From: Caenorhabditis elegans
Lineage: Eukaryota > Nematoda > Chromadorea > Rhabditida > Rhabditidae
Direction: 5' to 3'
Assembly (NCBI RefSeq): GCF_000002985.6
Contig: NC_003279.8
Coordinates: forward strand, 13,392,001-13,456,000
Length of the DNA stretch: 64,000 nucleotides
Shown: positions 1 to 12,329 of the stretch, piece after piece
Position numbering within the stretch: the stretch's first letter is position 1
Layout: every line of letters begins with the position of its first letter
Made by a program: the position numbers and the translations under genes
The notes under the pieces: model-generated
What the model saw: only the letters and a program-made list of their open reading frames with translations
Databases searched by the model: none
What the model was told of the DNA's origin: nothing

Positions 1-138
1 TTTAGCAAAAATTTCAAAATCTTCTCCACGCGGAGTACACGAGCCGCGTAAATAATCGGCACACGGCCGTGTAAGAGGTTTCACGGTCATTTTTTCACAA
101 ACTGAAAATTATTTCAGAAAAATCGGAATTTTCCAAGG

Positions 139-1929
139 ATGAACATTTTCTCGAAGCCCGATCCAAAAGGTGAGTTTTTTTTTCGAAAAAATAATTTTTT
201 AATCAATTTTCCCACCTAAAACCCGTTTTTCTTCGATTTTCAAAAAAAAAAGCCCTTCAATTTGTTACAGAGCTCGAAAGAGCCAATAAACGAGAACTTC
301 GAAAAACGAATCGAGATCTTGAATCGGATCGTCGTCAAATGGATCGAAGAGAAAAAGAATTGGAACAAGAAATTAAGAAATTAGCTGCAAAAGGACATAA
401 TGATGCGGCAAGACATTTGGCCAAACAGCTTGTTCAGCTGAGAAATCAAAAGACTAAAAGTATTGGAATGAGTGCAAGAATTAGTGGAGTACAGGCACAA
501 AATTCGTACGTTTTTTTGATGGAAATTCTAGAAAAAAAGGAAAAAATATCAATTTGGAATAATTTCAATAAAACAACTTTTTTTTTAGAATAAATATAAA
601 TTTTAGAAACTTTTGAATCAGACAGCTTTTCGTATTTTCAGAAAAAATTTTAATTTTTGGAATCTAATATTTCGAGACATTTTTTTTATTCGAGTTAAAA
701 AATTAAAATTTTTTTTTCGTTTTTTCAACTTTTGGAATTTTCAGATACTTTTTAAAAAAATGTCAAAAATAAAAAATTTTTTTTAAAGGTTTCCGAATTT
801 TCAAAATTTTGTATTATTTTTCTCAGAAAATTTGCAAGTTTTTTTAAATTTAGAAATTTCCGAGATTTTCACATAATTTCAAGTTTCAATGCTGATGGAA
901 TTTTCAAGCCTTTGGAATTTGAATTTCTGTAATTTTCAGAAAGTTTTTGGTTTTTAGAATTCAGAATCTCTTTTCAAAAATTTGAATTTAAAAAAAAATT
1001 TTTTTTTTTTGAAACTCTTAATTTATTTCAAATATTCAAAAAAAACCAACAAAAAAATCTGAAATTTTCAAAAAATTTAACACTTAAAAATTCCAATTAT
1101 TCGTTTTAAATACTTTCTGAAGTACTTTTTTTAAAGATTTTTCAGAAATTTTCAAATAATTCTACAGTTTTAAAAATTCAGAACTTTCAGGCATTTTCAG
1201 ACTTTTCGAATTTCCGGCAAATTTGAATTTTTCAGCTATAAAAATTTTATTTTCGAAAAAATTTCCAAGTTTTTTTTTTTTTTGGAAATTTGTATGTTGC
1301 TTTTTTTAATTTACGAAAAAAATGAACTGAAAAATTCAAAATTTTGAAATTCAAAATTAAAATAAAAACATCAATCCTTTTGCAGACATATGCAAAGTAT
1401 GGCTAAAATGGGCTCTGCAATGGGAACAACTGTCAAAACAATGAAAGCAATGAATGCTCAAATGCCATTGGAAAAAGTTGCCGCAAATATGAGAGAATTC
1501 CAAATGGCTCAGGAAAAAATGGGACTTACTGAAGAGGTTTGTACCTAAGTTTTTAATTTTTTTTTGAAATTTTTTCTGTGAAAATCTGATTCTAAAAATT
1601 AATGTAGGTCTAGGCAGGCAGCTAGGCATTTTCGTGCCTACACAAAAATCTTGAATGTTTAATTTTCCAGATGATGAACGACACTCTTGACTCGATTCTC
1701 GACGCACCTGGAGACGCCGACGAACAAGACGCTATCGTGAATCAAGTTCTCGATGAAATTGGAATTGAGATGAATTCAAAGGTAGATATATCGATTTTTA
1801 ATGATTTTCCAATCACAAAATCTCAAATTTTAGCTTGCAAATGTCCCTGCTCTTCCCACAAAGGTTTCCAGCACTGCTCCGGCTGATTTCGATGATCTCG
1901 AAGCTCAATTGGCAAGACTCAGAAGTTGA
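139..1929 (+). CDS. CHMP2B-type ESCRT-III subunit (Snf7 family)
   Basis: Five exons, 139-169, 271-505, 1386-1536, 1671-1781 and 1834-1929, join in frame to 207 residues. The family forms the ESCRT-III polymer that, with Vps4, cuts membrane necks in multivesicular body formation, cytokinesis and membrane repair. Visible features are a basic coiled-coil N-terminal half, the stretch EEMMNDTLD followed by VNQVLDEIGIE, and an acidic tail ending DDLEAQLARLRS, which fits the C-terminal MIM1 helix that binds Vps4 MIT domains. The phrases AKQLVQLRNQKT and NQVLDEIGIE resemble human CHMP2B more than CHMP2A, and the length is close to CHMP2B (213). An acceptor ending at 117 lies 21 bases before the ATG, consistent with SL1 trans-splicing. 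A poly(A) signal AATAAA lies near 1983. Family assignment is firm; the worm gene symbol is not recalled. Confidence 0.93.
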
Positions 1930-4900
1930 TTTCTGTACATAATATTTCTTTTGTTTTGTAAATACCATGATTTTAATTGAAGAATAAATGCTTCCGATTG
2001 CATATTCTAGTGAAAATCATTAATTGAAAATTAGGAATTTGAAAAAAAAAATCAGAAATTTGGGGAGAAATGCAAAAAACTGGATGAAGCCGAGTTACCG
2101 TACTCCTCCTTAAAGGCACAGATGCATTTTTTACAGACAAATTGTTTTTTTTCCGTATTTTTTTAAAGTAAAATCAAAAATCATGAAATTGCAAAAAAAG
2201 CGTATTTTGAAGCCAAGGTGCAATCGCGCTCTACGGCTAAACAAGCTCCGCCCCCAACATCTGGGTCTCGTTAGGTATTAGAAGCAAATTCGGGAATTCA
2301 AACTTTTTCATTGGTTTTTAGTCTTTTTATGTTTCTTTTACAGTAAGATTTGGAAGATTTCAGTAAAAAAAATCAGATTTTCAGCCAATTTTTCACATTT
2401 TTCATTATAAAATATGCAAAAATCGAAATTTTTGCGGGATCGAATGTCTGGAAACTTGTTTTTAACATGCAAATTGACATTTTCCTGCCGAAATCTCCGA
2501 AAAAAAGTGGTTTTTAACGTATTTTTCTATAAGTTTTAACCATTTTTTTACACAAAAAAAAAACATTCCCCTGCTAAAATTCTTTTTTTTTAAACCAAAA
2601 ACTCAAATTTCCTGATCAAATTTGCCGTTTTCATCAATTTCAACAGAAAAATCAACAAAAACAACTGAAAGGATATCAAAACACACAAAAAATAAGTGAA
2701 AACATTTGAATTCGCGATTTTGCCGCCAAATACCTAACGAGACCCATCTTTTGACGGTGGAGCGCGCTTGCACTTCGATTTCAAATTGATAATTTTCCTG
2801 CGTTCCAATAATAATAATAATTTTTTACTAAAAAACCCCATTAATAAATAATTGGTAGAAAATTGCACAATTGCGATATTTAAGAATTCAAATCTACAGT
2901 ACTCTCAGGTACTGTAGATGCGCTGAAATTTTGATCGTGGCAAGACCCAATAGCATTTTTTCGATTTATTTTCTGCACAATATCCCAATTCTATATCGAA
3001 GAAACGTCTTTTTCGCGTTAAAATTATCGTGTGTAGTGTCCAATGCCTCCTAATTAAAGAATCTCCGCACCCATTTCTCTGTCCGTTTACAACCATTTTC
3101 TTACCGTTCAATTAACACTTTCCCTCCCTCTCTGTCTTTCCTTTAATGTTTCTTGTTTTCTTGAAATCCTTCTTCCTTCATCTTCATCTTCCTGTCAAAC
3201 CACCAATTTCGCTCTATTTTCAATCGGGAATACAAGGAATAAATGAGAGAGAGGTAGTGTGAGAGACGCAGACATCTAGACGACCTTGTTTTCCATTTCA
3301 ATCCAAGTATCGAGATGATTCTACGTGTCTTTTGGGGATTCTCTTTCTCTGTTATGTATGACTTTTTATTCTTCATTTTCAAAAATTTTGAATCTTGTTT
3401 TTTCAACATTTTCGAAAATGAGATATTTCTAAAAATATCGAATATTATCCAATTGTAAAAATCTAACTCTGAAGGTATAGGCCTTGGAGCGACTGAAACT
3501 TTTTCTGGTATTGACGATGTGCCTTTAAGAAGGGGGTATGGTGCTTTTAATTTTTTGTTGTAAAACCAAGTATCCCAAAAGTTAAAAAGATTTTGAACTC
3601 CGGTTTGTACTCCGTTTTAAACGCGCACCCTTTTTTTGAAGTACAAGCAATTTAAAATTTTTTTTTTTTATTATTAAAGAAAATAATTATTTTTTAGAAA
3701 ATGTGTCTAGTTTTTTAAACTAAAATGGCTGTGATTTTGCATAAAAAGCCTCCAAGTCAAATACTTTTAAAAAACGAATTAAAATTCTTACCACTTATAT
3801 ATAATTATGATAATGTATCAATGCATTTGAAACAAATTGAAAAAAACTGAAAAAAAACGTTCTGTTCAATCAAATCTCTCTAGTTATTTCTCTAATGTTT
3901 CGTATAATTTTTGCCAAAAAAAAAATTATAAAAATTTTTCCTCTTTAATTAAAATATTATTTCCCAATTTCAAACATCATATTTCTCCTCCCCATAAATC
4001 TGATCATTTGATGTCTAAACCTTCGCCTTGTTTATCTGAAAAGGTTCTTTTAAAAACCAACAAAAACCGGTTGTTAACCGAAAAAAACATATACGTCTTC
4101 CTATGAATAAGTTGGAAGAAATCTCTCTTTTATCGATTTTATTCAGAGAATAGTTAGGGCTTTGTTGCATTTGTGGGAAAACGAGTTGGATATAAGAGGA
4201 AAGAGATTAAAAGAAGGTTTCTGTATGTGTGTGACCAGTTGGTTTTTGTATACTTTTGCTAGAAACATTGTATAACTTTTCTCCATTTTGAAAGTGTCTC
4301 CAAAAAGTTTTAGTTTATGAAAAAAATATGAATAAAATCCTGCGATTTTACACATTTTTGGATATCAATTTCGTTGACAAGAAAACTATATTCCATTCAG
4401 ATTTTTCCATAGGTTTTTTTTCAATATTTTCCAATTAGTTATACACTCAAAAAGATAAGCTTGAGAATGTAGCAATGAACTGGAAAAGTGTACCTTGGCC
4501 TAAAATTTACAGTAATTAATCAGAAAGTTCATAAAGTTAAAGCGGAAAAAGTCAGAAAAGCCAAGATATGGGAGGGGTCTATATTTGAATATTTTTAGGG
4601 TGAAGTTTCTCTGACTTAAAATAAATTTCCGGGTTTATGCAAAATTTAAAAAAAAACAATTTAGCCACAAGTTTTAATCCTTTTCCTTGAAATATAACAA
4701 ATTAGATTTTTAAAACTACTGTTTTCCACTGAAAACACACAAAACTTACTGCGAATTTTTACATTTTTCGGTTAAAATTATAGATGTAATTTATTTATGG
4801 TACGAAAAATTCGAAAAAAAAATCTTAAAATTTGTCGCACTAGATTTTCAGGACATTTTCGAAAAATGTAAAATCAAAAATTCGGTCATAAATATGCTAG

Positions 4901-5269
4901 ATTATAAAATACAGAAAAAATGAACAGAGTCTCGTTATTTGAAGTACCAAAAGAGGAAATATTGAAAAATCGGAAGTTTCAAAATTCAAATTTCATTACA
5001 TTTTTCATTATAAATTTCATATTAAATTTTAAAAAAAAACGTGCTTCCATGTCTGCCCATCTCTGCCTGCCTACCCATACGCGCCTGCAACATGCCTTCT
5101 GATGCCTACGCGCCTGCCAGTTTGGCCAATCAATAATATATGTGTGAACTGTTCAAAAATCACTTTTATAATAAAACATATTCTCACATAAACCAATATT
5201 TTTCTCTTCTTTTTCTCCTCTTTATCAATTTTTACTCCTTATCATCTCAACAGTTTCCCCTATTTCCAG
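1930..5269. other. Intergenic region without supported gene
   Basis: About 3.3 kb of AT-rich spacer. It contains one inverted-repeat element (listed separately) and short ORFs on both strands without splice context, signal peptide or recognisable domain. The copies of the gagacgcagac-type motif near 3268 and in later spacers belong to a dispersed short motif of unknown role. The part just before 5270 is pyrimidine-rich and serves as leader and trans-splice acceptor region for the next gene. Confidence 0.6.
2208..2783. repeat. Inverted-repeat (MITE-like) element
   Basis: The left arm near 2208-2312 and right arm near 2705-2783 are imperfect reverse complements. Both contain gggtctcgttaggtatt and a gcgcgct-type block followed by gtgca, and homology runs on to a gaattcaaa block. 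The interior is AT-rich without an ORF. No clean target-site duplication was found, so the ends are approximate. Confidence 0.6.
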
Positions 5270-6480
5270 ATGTCCTCGTGGCGCTCAAAAATACCTACCG
5301 TAACCCAAGTACAACATTTTCTACGCGGGATTGTGTATGAGCAGGAAGTGGATTATTCGAGGTTTGAGACAAAGTGAGTCGTTTTTTAATTCATTTAATC
5401 AGGCAGCCTCTAGTTACCCTTCAGGCAAGTAGGTAGGTAGGTAGGTAGGCGCCTATACTGAATTTCTAGGTTGAATGTCCCCACCTGACCTTAACTTGCA
5501 GACTGGATGGATCAGAAGTGATAACCTTCCGTGAGAATGACAAAGCCTTCCGATTATTTGGGACAAACGTTCATGTGAAGGTAGGTGAGACAGAGTGCAG
5601 AGAAGCTAGACACTATGTCTGTCTGTGCCCTCTCTCTTTCTCTTGTACTCTCTAATATCATTTAATCTTCTAGGTCGGATCCTACATCGCGTGTGCCATC
5701 GGATTCGCCGTCACCATCGCATTCTGCGTCTCTTACTCTCTATTCCACTCTCGTGGACAGGGACGGAATCCGTTTATTGATCATTTGGAGATCAGTAAGT
5801 GTGCTCTATTGATAATTATTTTAAAAACAATTTTGATTTCCAGTTGATTTGATCTTCGCCTTCCTTGTGGGTCTACCATGCCATATTTTGCTATTTTACG
5901 GGCTTCAGAAGAGCAAAAAGGTCTTCTTTAGGTAAGTTGTGAGAGAGAGTGAGAAAGCGCAGAGAAGCGAGAGTGTCTGGTTTCTCTGCGCCCTCTCCCC
6001 TCTCCAACAGTTTCCATTATCAATTTACAGCCCGTTCCTTGTGTTTTACATGACAAACTTCATTTTGAACTGCATTTTCACAATTTTGACGCTTGGAGCA
6101 TTTGCCATGGATGTTCATCGACGAGTTTTCGGGAATATTCGATTTGATTTGGGATGGACTGCTTTTCAGGTAAAAAATGAGAGATTTTTTATTGAATTCC
6201 CGCGCGCAACCAAGGAGAGCGACCAATCAGCGATGTTGACCACGCCCCCTGCGCATCGCTGATTGGCCGGATCTTGTTTGTGCGCGAATCCAAGCGTTTC
6301 TCAGTTGAAACGTGCATATTTTACTGATTTTTAAAAAATTAATTTCAGATCTGCTTCACTGCCGCCCAGGGGCTTGCGATCTACGTTGTGATGCGTGGGC
6401 GTAAATACGTGGCTGCCAAGAGCTTCTGGATGAATAAGTATAATCAGAGAACGGGTCCTGATGATATCATTGATGCTTAA
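5270..6480 (+). CDS. Nematode four-span membrane protein, function unknown
   Basis: Six exons, 5270-5373, 5502-5580, 5674-5794, 5844-5931, 6031-6169 and 6349-6480, join in frame to 220 residues. The start ATG follows directly on TATTTCCAG, a strong SL1 trans-splice acceptor that fixes the start. Four hydrophobic segments are visible: VGSYIACAIGFAVTIAFCVS, IIDLIFAFLVGLPCHILLFY, SPFLVFYMTNFILNCIFTIL and, in the last exon, ICFTAAQGLAIYVVM. Both termini are polar, which suits N- and C-termini on the same side. I recognise no family; the topology is tetraspanin- or MARVEL-like in count only, without their cysteine motifs. A poly(A) signal follows near 6513. Existence as a gene is very likely; function is open. 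Confidence 0.85.
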
Positions 6481-7334
6481 TTTATATCGAATATGAAAAC
6501 TTATGAAAAAGAATAAAAATATGATTTTTAAAAAAATTTTGTTCTAATTTCAAAAAATAACTTGACAACATTTTGAAGTTCAATTTTTTTCAAAAACATT
6601 TAATTTTTAAAATAAATTTGTGTACGATTAATACATTAATACATTAATACTGCCAAAAATTATGGCGAGAAATTTTTAAAAAAATCTGAAAATAGGCGCC
6701 AAATTCAAATCTAATTTTTTCTAAACATTTTGGTCCTAAATTCGAATTAAATTTTTTTCAAATTTCCTACTTTTAAAACTACTTTTCAAAACTTCCAAGC
6801 TCAACATACATATCCAGAGACGGAAAGAAATCAGACACCCTAACTTCTCTGCGCTTCCACATTTTAGGCTATCTGCAAATTCTAACAAATTAGGGGCACT
6901 TTTGAGACATGGAAAACTTACGGATGGATTTTGAAATTTGAGCATAATCCCACGGAGGCGTTGACTAGAGAAAAAGGGGTGTCTGTGAGGGGAGAATGGG
7001 TGTTAATTAGCAGAAAGAGAAAAAGTACTCTTATTTCTTTTATTTTTCCGTTGGAATTGACGAGGAGGTTACCCGAAAGTTCAGTTTCAAAGCTTTAGGC
7101 CATTTATATATATTTGTTGTTTAAACTAGAGTTTAAGGGCTTTTAGAAATGCGGAAAAAAGCTTGAAATACAGATTCGGTTACTAGGTTTCTCTTAATTT
7201 TTTGTGAGTTTTAAAAAATATATACCAAAAGTGACTGTTCTGAAGCTACTTTTTTAAAAATTTATTATCATGTTTCAGGTATAAGCTTCGAATTTTTTTT
7301 CTCGGAGAAAACGACAGAAAATGATACAATTTTA

Positions 7335-7545
7335 GGTACTTATGGGTTTCGTTCCCCCCAAAATGATTTCCATATTTTCTAATTGAGACGTGAACTTTTT
7401 TCATTCTCAGGCTTAGGGAAATGATTTTCTAAGCCTATAAATGAAAACAGTAAATATTAAAATAAACTTCACGTGTGGATTAAAATTAAAAGGTAGCGTT
7501 AAATAATTAAAAATCATTTTGGGGGGAGCGAAACCCATAAGTACC
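7335..7545. mobile_element. 211-bp MITE with perfect 8-bp target duplication
   Basis: Terminal inverted repeats begin GGTACTTATGGGTTTCG and continue through a run of C's to AAAATGATTT. The 8 bases caatttta at 7327-7334 recur exactly at 7546-7553. A smaller palindrome built on aggctta sits in the middle. An 8-bp duplication suggests mobilisation by a hAT-type transposase; no ORF is present, so it is non-autonomous. Confidence 0.8.
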
Positions 7546-7689
7546 CAATTTTATTTATTGTTTGGCCTTAAACAGATTTATTTTATGAATTTTGTTCATA
7601 CATGTTCAGGTCATACCTTTTACGAAAAAAGAAATTCGAAAAAGTGAAGAGAGCACTCAGGAATTCAGATTTTTGAGCATTTTCAAGCA

Positions 7690-8020
7690 GGTCACTCACA
7701 GAGATAGGCAGGCATGCGGTAGGCACCAGACAGGCACGTAGAAAGGCGCGTAAGTACACAGAAGCATTAACGTAGGTACGAATGAAATAGGCACACAGGC
7801 AGGCATGCGGTAGACGCAAATGTATTCGGTTGGTCCGCAGCTAGACTTGGCGTAATCATAACGCAGAAACGTAGGCAGGCATCAAGTAGGCACGTGTTAA
7901 GCGAAAAGGTAGGTATTCGATAAAAAAGTAGGTAGATAGGAAGTAGGCATGTAGGTAAGCACCTAGGTAGGCTCGTAGTTAGGCAAGTAGGTAGGCATTA
8001 GGTAGGTTTATGTGAAGGAA
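7690..8020. repeat. Degenerate TAGGC/GTAGG low-complexity tract
   Basis: Irregular repetitions of gtaggcaggca, gtaggtaggc and taggcacgtagg with no fixed period. A shorter related run occurs in an intron at about 5426-5452. This looks like decayed simple repeat; a distant telomere-repeat origin (TTAGGC) is possible but not shown. Confidence 0.6.
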
Positions 8021-9757
8021 AGTATGAGGCAGACCACAGTAACCTTAAACCTAACCTAATGTTTTTTCAAACTTTTTTTGCAGTTTTTCTTATTTTTCTT
8101 TAGGCCTAAAATCCTAAAGAATGGAGGATTTCCCTTCTCCAGAAATGTGTGTTGTGAATTTTAATGAGTTCATTTTCTTTGTTTTTTTTCTGTCAGGGGT
8201 TCCATGTTCCAGGGAGTTAGGCAAATGTGTAGGAAAATGAATTATTTGTCATTATCTTTTTCTTTTGTTTTCCAGCTGTTTTCCAATTTTTTTTTGCGTT
8301 TTTTCTTAGGTGTGAATTTTGAGTTTTTTCAAATAGGCTTTCTGGTTGGGTAAAAAAATTCACATAAGAGCTGTAAAATTGCTCCAAAAGCGTTTTTTTG
8401 TGTTGCAGAACTTAGGAAAATACTTCGTAAGCATGCCGAAGTTTTAAGTTAAAAAAAATTGAAATTTTAAATAAACTCCTACCCAATAAAAGGTGCAGAA
8501 ATAATTGTTAGCAAACTAAAAATTAGATGGAAATAAACTGGAAATATACAGAACAAAATTTCAGGCGTATTTTTCCATTTAATTTGCTCCAAAAATATTT
8601 TTTGCAGTCTTCGGTGTTTTTTTTTTTAATTTTGTGGTGAAAAAAATCTGAAGTTTCTGAAAATAGAAAAAAATTGCGAAAAAAAATTATTTTCACAAAA
8701 AAGTTCACAAAACATACTCTTATAAAAATGCTTTTGAAGTAATTTTATTTTCTCTAGCCAAAGACAATAAATTTCAATTTTCGACCTTTGGAAAAAATGC
8801 GAAAAAAAATCGAAAAAATCAAGATAAAAATTGCAATAAATTTTCATTCCAAAAATCCAGCTTCTCATAGATATACAAATTTGCTCCCTTGCCCCTGCCG
8901 ATTTTCCATATCACTATATTCCATCTGAAATTCCCATGAGAACATTGTCTTCCTTCTTGCTTCTGCTATTTCTGCTGACGTATACAAAAAAAGTAGGCGG
9001 AGTTTGGAGCCGGGTGGCTCTTGGCTCATTAGCTCATTTTGAACAAGTTTTTGAAAAAAACTGGAGAAAAAAGTTATTGGTTTCAGGAAAGAAAGTGTTT
9101 TTACTTTTGAACTTCTTGAGTTTTGGTGCTTATTTTTCTACTATTTTTACTTTTTTTGGTGACTGCTGAAGCCAGCTGGAAATTTTTGGAACTTTTTCCT
9201 AAAAAAACTATCTTGTCCGCTTTTCTCATTTTGGTCCAGAAATTTATATAGCTTTTTTTACAATGTTTAAAATAACCTAGACCAGTGTACCTACCTAGTC
9301 GAAAGTTCCAAAATCATTTAAAATGGTTCTTATTAAAAAAAAATGTTCTGTGAGATTTTCGAGCTTTCTAGAATCCCCTATAACGAGAAATGTTCAAATT
9401 AGGCCAGAAACTGCATGATTTCGAGATGGTGTAATTCTATAACTAGAAAAGCTACCAAAATTGTCTCAACTAACAAAATATGTAAAAACTTATGGTTAAC
9501 ATTTTGTCAGTAAATTTTTTTGATTATGTGAATTCTTGGCAAGTTGGAGTCTTTTAAACATAACCTCAGTTTTTTCTCAATTTCTTTGTTTAACACTTGC
9601 ACCAAAACTATCGAAATACAATTTATGCGTCTAGTTTAGATTTTTTCATTTTTTTAAAAGATTTTTAAACGTAAAAAGTTACTGATGCAGACGATTTTTC
9701 AAAAAAAAAATGTTACTCACTCTGCAAATTTTCAGACCTATACTCACACATCTAAAA

Positions 9758-9884
9758 CAGGGGTGTGCGGCAAATTTGCCGAATTTGCCGTTTGCCGAGT
9801 TCGGCAATATTCAATAAAGTGGATTTGTCGAATTTGCCGAATTTGCTGTGCTCGGCAAATTTTAAGATTTGCCGCACATCCCTG
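9758..9884. mobile_element. Short hAT-like MITE, caggggtgtgcggcaaat family
   Basis: A 127-bp element starts caggggtgtgcggcaaat and ends with its near reverse complement (one mismatch, ccctg at the end). The flanking octamers atctaaaa and atgtaaaa match at 7 of 8 positions. The interior is tandem ttgccgaa/ttcggcaa. The same family has full copies at 31523 and, with ggcta in place of ggcaaat, at 33307. Confidence 0.75.
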
Positions 9885-10335
9885 ATGTAAAAATACTCTC
9901 AAAATCCCATCGAATCTAAATAATTCGTATTACTTCCCACATTCGTACCGATCGTTGTCTGAGGTTGCAGCGCGGGGGTTTAGCGGAGATTACGGACCGC
10001 CCGTTGTTGTTAATTTCAGAGTTCTAAGACACTTCCGGTGTTGTTGTGGAGTTTGAGCTCTACAAGGACTCATGACGTGTTGGCGATTGGGGAAAACATG
10101 AAAACTGGAACGAACCTGTAAAATTTGATGTTGTACATTTTTCCATTTTTTGTAGTTGGCAAATTTTTTCTGAGACAAGTAACTGTAGAGATACACGGAG
10201 TTAAAATTGAAAGAAATAGGTGGAGACGCAGATAACAAAACCAACTATTTGTCTGCATCTCTCAGCCAGACACTCTGCGCATCTGCGCCTCGCTGTGAGC
10301 CACACTACTTTTCTGCGTTTCGCAGCAGGCCACAT

Positions 10336-10336
<1 letters not shown>

Positions 10337-10373
<37 letters not shown>
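10337..10373. repeat. CT/GA dinucleotide microsatellite
   Basis: An uninterrupted (TC)n run of about 18 copies upstream of nlp-38. Confidence 0.9.
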
Positions 10374-10376
<3 letters not shown>

Positions 10377-10487
10377 CTAATTACTTCCCATGTACTTAAC
10401 ATTTCTCTTTTGACATCAGTTCTCACACCAAATTCCATTTTTTTCCAGGGTCTACAAAACAAAAGAAGGCGCAAAAAGAAAAGAAAT

Positions 10488-11778
10488 ATGCAGCTGATAC
10501 ACTTTATTGTTGGTAAGTGAATGTGCTCCATTGGGACCTTTGTTCCCCTTTTTGACACATTGTCGGCCACATGAAAAATGAAATGTGGGTGGAAACTTTT
10601 GTTACCAACTGGCCAGGGGAACCAGAAATAATTTTTTCTTGTGAAAACTATATTTAGACTTTTTCTTGTTTTTGATAAATTGTTTTTTGTTGGATGAATT
10701 TTGGAAATTTACGTTCAAATAAAAATTAAAGAAAAAGTTTAAAAAATATTCCCAGATAAAAATCTGATTATTTTGCCAGTATACAACTATTTTAAGAAGT
10801 TTAATCCGCTGTTAAAATACAATTGTCAGAAGTTTGTCAGAGACGCAGACAACGAGACAACCTGCGTCCTCTTGCCTCTCTGTTCTCACACTGTCTTTTT
10901 TAATCGATTGTATCTCTGTAACCGCTAGAGCTAACAAAACGGTTTAAACTGACAAAATACTGTACATTTTAAGCTGATAATTTTGTCAGTTGGAAGTTTT
11001 TATGTAACTCTTTCCACAGCAGAGATATGAGCGTTTAGTGTGGTGCGAGGAGGAGATGCAGACAACTAGTTATATTAGACAATAGAGTTATCAAAAAACT
11101 ACCAACCAACGAAATGCTTAAATTTCCATTTTCAATCGTTTGAGTTTATTGAACATTTCAAATCTGTTACTGCAACCCCAGAATTTGCAGGTTTGGCAAT
11201 GCTCATCTCATTGAGTTTGGCGGCTTCAGACGATCGTGTGTTGGGATGGAATAAGGCACACGGATTGTGGGGTAAACGGTCTGTTCAAGAAGCGTCGGTT
11301 AGTTCTCGGTAACATCTTGGCAACACACAACATATTTTCTTGCAGCAAGACAAGAGAACCCCTCAAAATTGGAACAAACTGAACAGTTTATGGGGAAAAC
11401 GGTCTGCTTCTTCGTTCGATGACGATTACACAACTGAAAACGGAGATGATGACGTGACGATGTTGTACAAAAGGTGAGCGGGAATTCAAATTTATTGTTA
11501 AAAAATGTACACAGATCTTTTTTTTTTTTACTCTGTGAATTTCAATAACCATTACAGGAGCAATTTGAGCCCTCGATTTCTGGGCAGGATGACGTTTGCG
11601 AGAATTCCAAAAATGTATTAATTACTGATTTTATTTTTCGAAAACTTTAAAATTTGCCACGCTTCTTTCAGTTTAAACTTTTGCTCCATTAGCCATTGAT
11701 TTGTTCTCGAAATTATTGATATTTTGTTCCAGATCACCAGCTCAATGGCAACGTGCCAATGGTCTTTGGGGAAGATAA
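10488..11778 (+). CDS. nlp-38: Neuropeptide precursor, MIP/allatostatin-B-like W(X6)W-amides
   Basis: Four exons, 10488-10512, 11191-11297, 11346-11473 and 11733-11778, give 101 residues. A signal peptide ([20 protein letters not shown]) is followed by three peptides cut at basic sites and amidated from a following Gly: [27 protein letters not shown] and [12 protein letters not shown]. Each has the spacing Trp-six residues-Trp at its C-terminus, the signature of myoinhibitory peptides/allatostatin B. Spacers are short or acidic ([14 protein letters not shown]). The last copy ends Gly-Arg-stop. An acceptor ending at 10448 precedes the ATG. The peptide set matches what I remember of C. elegans nlp-38. 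The precursor would be processed in dense-core vesicles and act through G-protein-coupled receptors. Confidence 0.94.
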
Positions 11779-12329
11779 CTTTAAAAAAGTTGAATTTCCC
11801 GCCAGCCCGCCAACACTTCCATGCCAAATTCCACCGCCATCACGATACTTCGAAGTTAAAATTTATTTTTCATCTCCTTTTTCCTACATTTTCCCTATTT
11901 TTGTGCTTTTTGTCCTAAATTATTGAGGTTTTTTGAAATTTTTTGAGATCGTCACTCTTCAGTTGAAAATTTTTGTTTATTAAAAAAACATTTTGTGTCT
12001 ACACCCTGCTTGTATTTCTTTTCTTCTTTTTCAAAATCAACATTATTTGTTCGCCGGATTTAAATATTTCACTTTTCCAACAAAAAATGAATATGTTTTT
12101 CGTGTTTTTAAACCAACAAAAAAAATAATTTGCACCAAAATCGGGTTCTGTAGTAGTACTGTAGGATTTATGTAGGGTTACTGTAACTTAGAAAAATTGA
12201 GTTTTTGCCCTTCGAAGAGATATCGGATTCGGAATTGTGGGGGACTAATCTATTTTTTCCTATGCCAATCTATTTTTTACGAAGAATAGATTAACATACC
12301 AAAAAATAGATTGGCATACGAAATATAAT
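11779..12329. other. Spacer between nlp-38 and the satellite
   Basis: Contains the 3' UTR of nlp-38 and a perfect 18-bp inverted repeat (TATGCCAATCTATTTTTT and its complement, about 12260-12317) just before the satellite begins. No gene is seen. Confidence 0.6.

Larger units (their letters stand above)
6481..10487. other. Intergenic region with small repeats
   Basis: No supported gene. The spacer holds a 211-bp element with 8-bp duplications (7335-7545), a degenerate GTAGGTAGGC-type low-complexity tract (about 7690-8020), a 127-bp hAT-like element (9758-9884) and a CT dinucleotide run (about 10337-10373). A short ORF at 8936-9169 starts with a hydrophobic leader-like stretch (MRTLSSFLLLLFLLTYTKK), but no continuing exon could be found, so it is not called a gene. 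Confidence 0.55.

Noticed and set aside
3837-4106. 89-codon ORF
   Set aside because: Low-complexity K/N/S-rich translation of AT-rich DNA; no start context, splice sites or poly(A) signal.
8936-9169. ORF with a leader-like N-terminus (MRTLSSFLLLLFLLT)
   Set aside because: After the hydrophobic stretch there is no coding character, no convincing donor and no downstream exon.
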